A DNA stretch of 7,874 bases from an uncultured Frankineae bacterium (GTDB lineage Bacteria; Actinomycetota; Actinomycetes; Mycobacteriales; SCTD01), in the NCBI GenBank assembly GCA_902805805.1, contig CADCUE010000227.1, positions 1 to 7,874 of the forward strand. The letters run 5' to 3'. The position numbers were made by a program, and so were the translations under genes. Positions 5,966 through 7,874 of the stretch are shown in pieces (position 1 is the first letter of the stretch; each line of letters opens with the position of its first letter). The notes beneath the pieces are model-generated. The model was not told the DNA's origin. It did not search any database and was given only the letters and a program-made list of their open reading frames with translations.

Positions 5966-5973
5966 CGTTGAGC

Positions 5974-6663
<690 letters not shown>

Positions 6664-6700
6664 GCCGGCCGGCCGAGGACCCGTCCAGACCAGCCCCCGC

Positions 6701-6746
6701 CCAGCGACCCGACCACCGACCACCGACCAGCGACCCGACCACCGAC
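6701..6746 (+). repeat. Direct repeat with GACCACC heptamers between ftsE and ftsX
   Basis: A 20-nt sequence at 6701-6720 recurs without change at 6727-6746 (period 26). The 26-nt period is made of one GACCC and three heptamers (GACCACC, GACCACC, GACCAGC), so the array is itself built of 7-nt units. It looks like slippage-generated repeat growth. A binding site for a protein is an alternative. Confidence 0.85.
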
Positions 6747-6749
6747 GGC

Positions 6750-6754
6750 AAGGA
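6750..6754 (+). promoter_or_regulatory. Ribosome binding site of ftsX
   Basis: AAGGA ends 5 nt before the GTG at 6760. It is the only Shine-Dalgarno-like sequence near the proposed start and supports separate initiation of ftsX from a shared ftsEX mRNA. Confidence 0.55.
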
Positions 6755-6759
6755 CCCCC

Positions 6760-7668
6760 GTGCGCGCGCAGTTCGTCTTCAGCGAGATCGGCATCGGTCT
6801 GCGCCGGAACCTGACGATGACCATCGCGGTGATCGTCACGGTGGCGATCAGCCTGGCGCTGTTCGGCTCCGGTCTGCTGATCCGCAAGCAGGTCGAGACC
6901 ATGAAGGACTTCTGGTACGACAAGGTCGAGGTCTCGGTCTACCTGTGCGGTGAGCTGAGCCAGACGCCGACCTGCAACGGCAGCCCGGTCACGCAGCAGC
7001 AGCGCGACGCCCTGCTGGCCGACCTGCGCGCGATGCCGGAGGTCCGGGACGTCTTCTACGAGTCGCAGGCGGAGGCGTACGAGCACTTCCGCGAGCAGTT
7101 CGCCGACTCGCCGGACCTCGTCGAGAACGTCACCGCCGAGGTGCTGCCGGAGTCGTTCCGGGTCAAGCTGGACGACCCGACGAAGTTCGAGGTCGTCGAC
7201 GCTGCCTTCCGCGACCGGCAGGGCGTCGAGGACGTCCAGGACCAGAAGGCGCTGCTGGAGGGCTTCTTCAAGGTCCTCACCCAGCTGCAGCAGCTGGCGT
7301 TGATCATCGCCGCCGGGCAGGTCGTCGCGGCGGTGCTGCTCATCAGCAACACCATCCGCGTCGCGGCCTACAGCCGACGGCGGGAGACCGGGATCATGCG
7401 CCTGGTCGGAGCCAGCAACCTCTACATCCAGCTGCCGTTCCTGCTCGAGGGCGTGCTGGCGGGCCTGGTCGGCGCGGCGTTCGCCAGCGGCGCGCTGATC
7501 GCGCTCAAGGAGTTCCTCATCGACGGCCAGCTCAGGCCGACCTTCCAGTTCACCGCGTTCGTCGGCTGGGACGACGTGCTGTCGATCCTGCCCGTGCTGT
7601 TCCTCACCGGCGCTGTGCTGGCGGGTCTGTCCTCGTTCGTGACCCTGCGGCGCCACCTGCGTGTCTGA
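6760..7668 (+). CDS. ftsX: Cell division permease-like protein FtsX
   Basis: A 302-aa membrane protein that, with FtsE, passes the ATPase state across the membrane to activate cell-wall hydrolases. Layout: a cytoplasmic N-terminus with GLRRNLTMTIA; TM1 (about 20-42); a large extracellular domain (about 45-175); TM2 (about 178-198); a cytoplasmic loop RVAAYSRRRETGIMRLVGAS, the coupling region typical of FtsX/MacB-type permeases; TM3 (about 219-248); a second, short outside loop; and TM4 (about 273-294). Four helices and about 300 residues match the actinobacterial family. C63 and C72 lie in the first part of the extracellular domain and could form a disulfide; the mycobacterial protein, as I recall it, also has two cysteines there. 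The start is supported by AAGGA at 6750-6754 and by alignment with known N-termini. It lies in the same reading frame as ftsE. Confidence 0.95.
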   Translation: MRAQFVFSEIGIGLRRNLTMTIAVIVTVAISLALFGSGLLIRKQVETMKDFWYDKVEVSVYLCGELSQTPTCNGSPVTQQQRDALLADLRAMPEVRDVFYESQAEAYEHFREQFADSPDLVENVTAEVLPESFRVKLDDPTKFEVVDAAFRDRQGVEDVQDQKALLEGFFKVLTQLQQLALIIAAGQVVAAVLLISNTIRVAAYSRRRETGIMRLVGASNLYIQLPFLLEGVLAGLVGAAFASGALIALKEFLIDGQLRPTFQFTAFVGWDDVLSILPVLFLTGAVLAGLSSFVTLRRHLRV

Positions 7669-7689
7669 ACGGCGCAGCGTCCGCGCCGT
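7669..7689 (+). terminator. Hairpin directly after the ftsX stop
   Basis: ACGGCGC (7669-7675) and GCGCCGT (7683-7689) form a perfect 7-bp stem with a 7-nt loop, starting at the base after the ftsX TGA. No run of T follows. It may end or slow ftsEX transcription, or only protect the 3' end. It lies next to the presumed promoter of the following gene, as the fold before ftsE does. Confidence 0.5.
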
Positions 7690-7691
7690 GC

Positions 7692-7697
7692 TACTCC
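7692..7697 (+). promoter_or_regulatory. Weak -10-like element before the last gene
   Basis: TACTCC (followed by T) ends 7 nt before the GTG at 7705. It resembles the -10/leaderless layout of prfB and ftsE but lacks the final T of TANNNT at the sixth position, so the call is tentative. No Shine-Dalgarno is seen in the spacer. Confidence 0.3.
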
Positions 7698-7704
7698 TGA
7701 TCAT

Positions 7705-7874
7705 GTGGGCACCTGGCTGACCGCTGCGCAGTGCCGCTCCAGCGCGCGCCGGGGATGGGCACTGGCCGTCTCTGCAGTCCTCGTCGCCCCGCTGACCGCC
7801 TGGCCGGCTCCGGCGGTCCAGGCCGCCGTGCCGGCCGCGCCCGGGGAGCAGCAGCGCCTGCAGCAGCAGGAGCG
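7705..7874 (+). CDS. N-terminus of a secreted coiled-coil protein, probable cell-wall hydrolase or activator (partial)
   Basis: The gene runs off the right edge; 56 codons and part of the next are visible. The N-terminus has a charged region (RSSARRG), a hydrophobic core (WALAVSAVLVAPLTAW) and a likely signal-peptidase site near AVQA before AVPAAPGEQ. The mature part opens with a Gln/Glu/Leu-rich stretch (EQQRLQQQE) typical of the start of a coiled coil. In many actinobacteria the gene after ftsX encodes an exported peptidase (M23 or S41 family) or a similar wall hydrolase, and EnvC-like or NlpC/P60 partners of FtsX begin with just such a coiled coil. The catalytic domain is outside the window, so the family is an inference. 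The GTG start at 7705 is the only reasonable one in frame; the ATG at 7703 is out of frame and closes after five codons. Confidence 0.75.
   Translation, partial: MGTWLTAAQCRSSARRGWALAVSAVLVAPLTAWPAPAVQAAVPAAPGEQQRLQQQE

Larger units (their letters stand above)
6685..6760 (+). other. T-free, C-rich ftsE-ftsX spacer segment
   Basis: The 76 bases from 6685 to 6760 contain no T on the + strand: 41 C, 18 A and 17 G. The mRNA would lack U apart from what follows, have an excess of C over G and be poorly able to fold. Because every stop codon starts with T, all three forward frames are open here. Possible roles are an unstructured landing zone for ribosomes at ftsX, or a Rho-loading type region; neither is shown. 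Confidence 0.8.

Noticed and set aside
5968..5970. TTG at 5968 as ftsE start
   Set aside because: TTG is a rarer start, it would fall only 2 nt after the -10 box, and GTG 5974 gives the N-terminus expected of FtsE.
6664..6684. Terminator after ftsE at the GGCCGGCC palindrome (6667-6674)
   Set aside because: The palindrome has no loop and no T-run follows; the nearby GGAC/GTCC pair has only a 2-nt loop. It does not make a credible hairpin terminator.

Overview
The window reads as chromosomal DNA of a high-GC actinobacterium (Actinomycetota). Evidence: strongly GC-rich codon third positions, GTG as the start of eight of eleven genes, TGA as the stop of all ten complete genes, leaderless-looking promoters, FtsE and FtsX that resemble the mycobacterial proteins from memory, and a prfB with no programmed frameshift. 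Genus cannot be set from the sequence alone. All genes lie on the + strand.

Region 1 (about 179-4731) is a Tad/Flp pilus assembly operon: tadA (secretion ATPase), tadB and tadC (inner-membrane platform), a 70-aa single-span protein in the position of the Flp pilin, two TadE-like minor pilins and a TadG-like protein. The genes are packed with 1-nt gaps or 4-nt GTGA/ATGA overlaps. The order resembles the Rv3659c-Rv3654c locus of Mycobacterium tuberculosis. Prepilin peptidase, TadZ and RcpC-like genes are not in the window. The first 178 bases are AT-richer and hold no convincing gene.

Region 2 (4763-7874) is the conserved housekeeping cluster prfB (release factor 2), ftsE, ftsX and the start of a secreted protein, probably a cell-wall hydrolase or hydrolase activator. 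FtsE and FtsX form an ABC-type complex that controls peptidoglycan hydrolysis at division; the exported coiled-coil protein that follows is a plausible FtsX partner. prfB and ftsE each have a TANNNT -10 motif exactly 8 nt before a GTG start, which suggests leaderless mRNAs.

No gene here is of an unknown system. The less ordinary signals lie in the joints between genes: a 20-bp tandem duplication at tadB/tadC that creates a 7-codon ORF with an ATGA overlap at each end; a compact three-way-junction fold filling the prfB-ftsE gap up to the ftsE -10 box; and a 76-nt stretch without a single T between ftsE and ftsX that contains an exact 20-nt direct repeat and keeps the two genes in one open frame apart from the ftsE stop.
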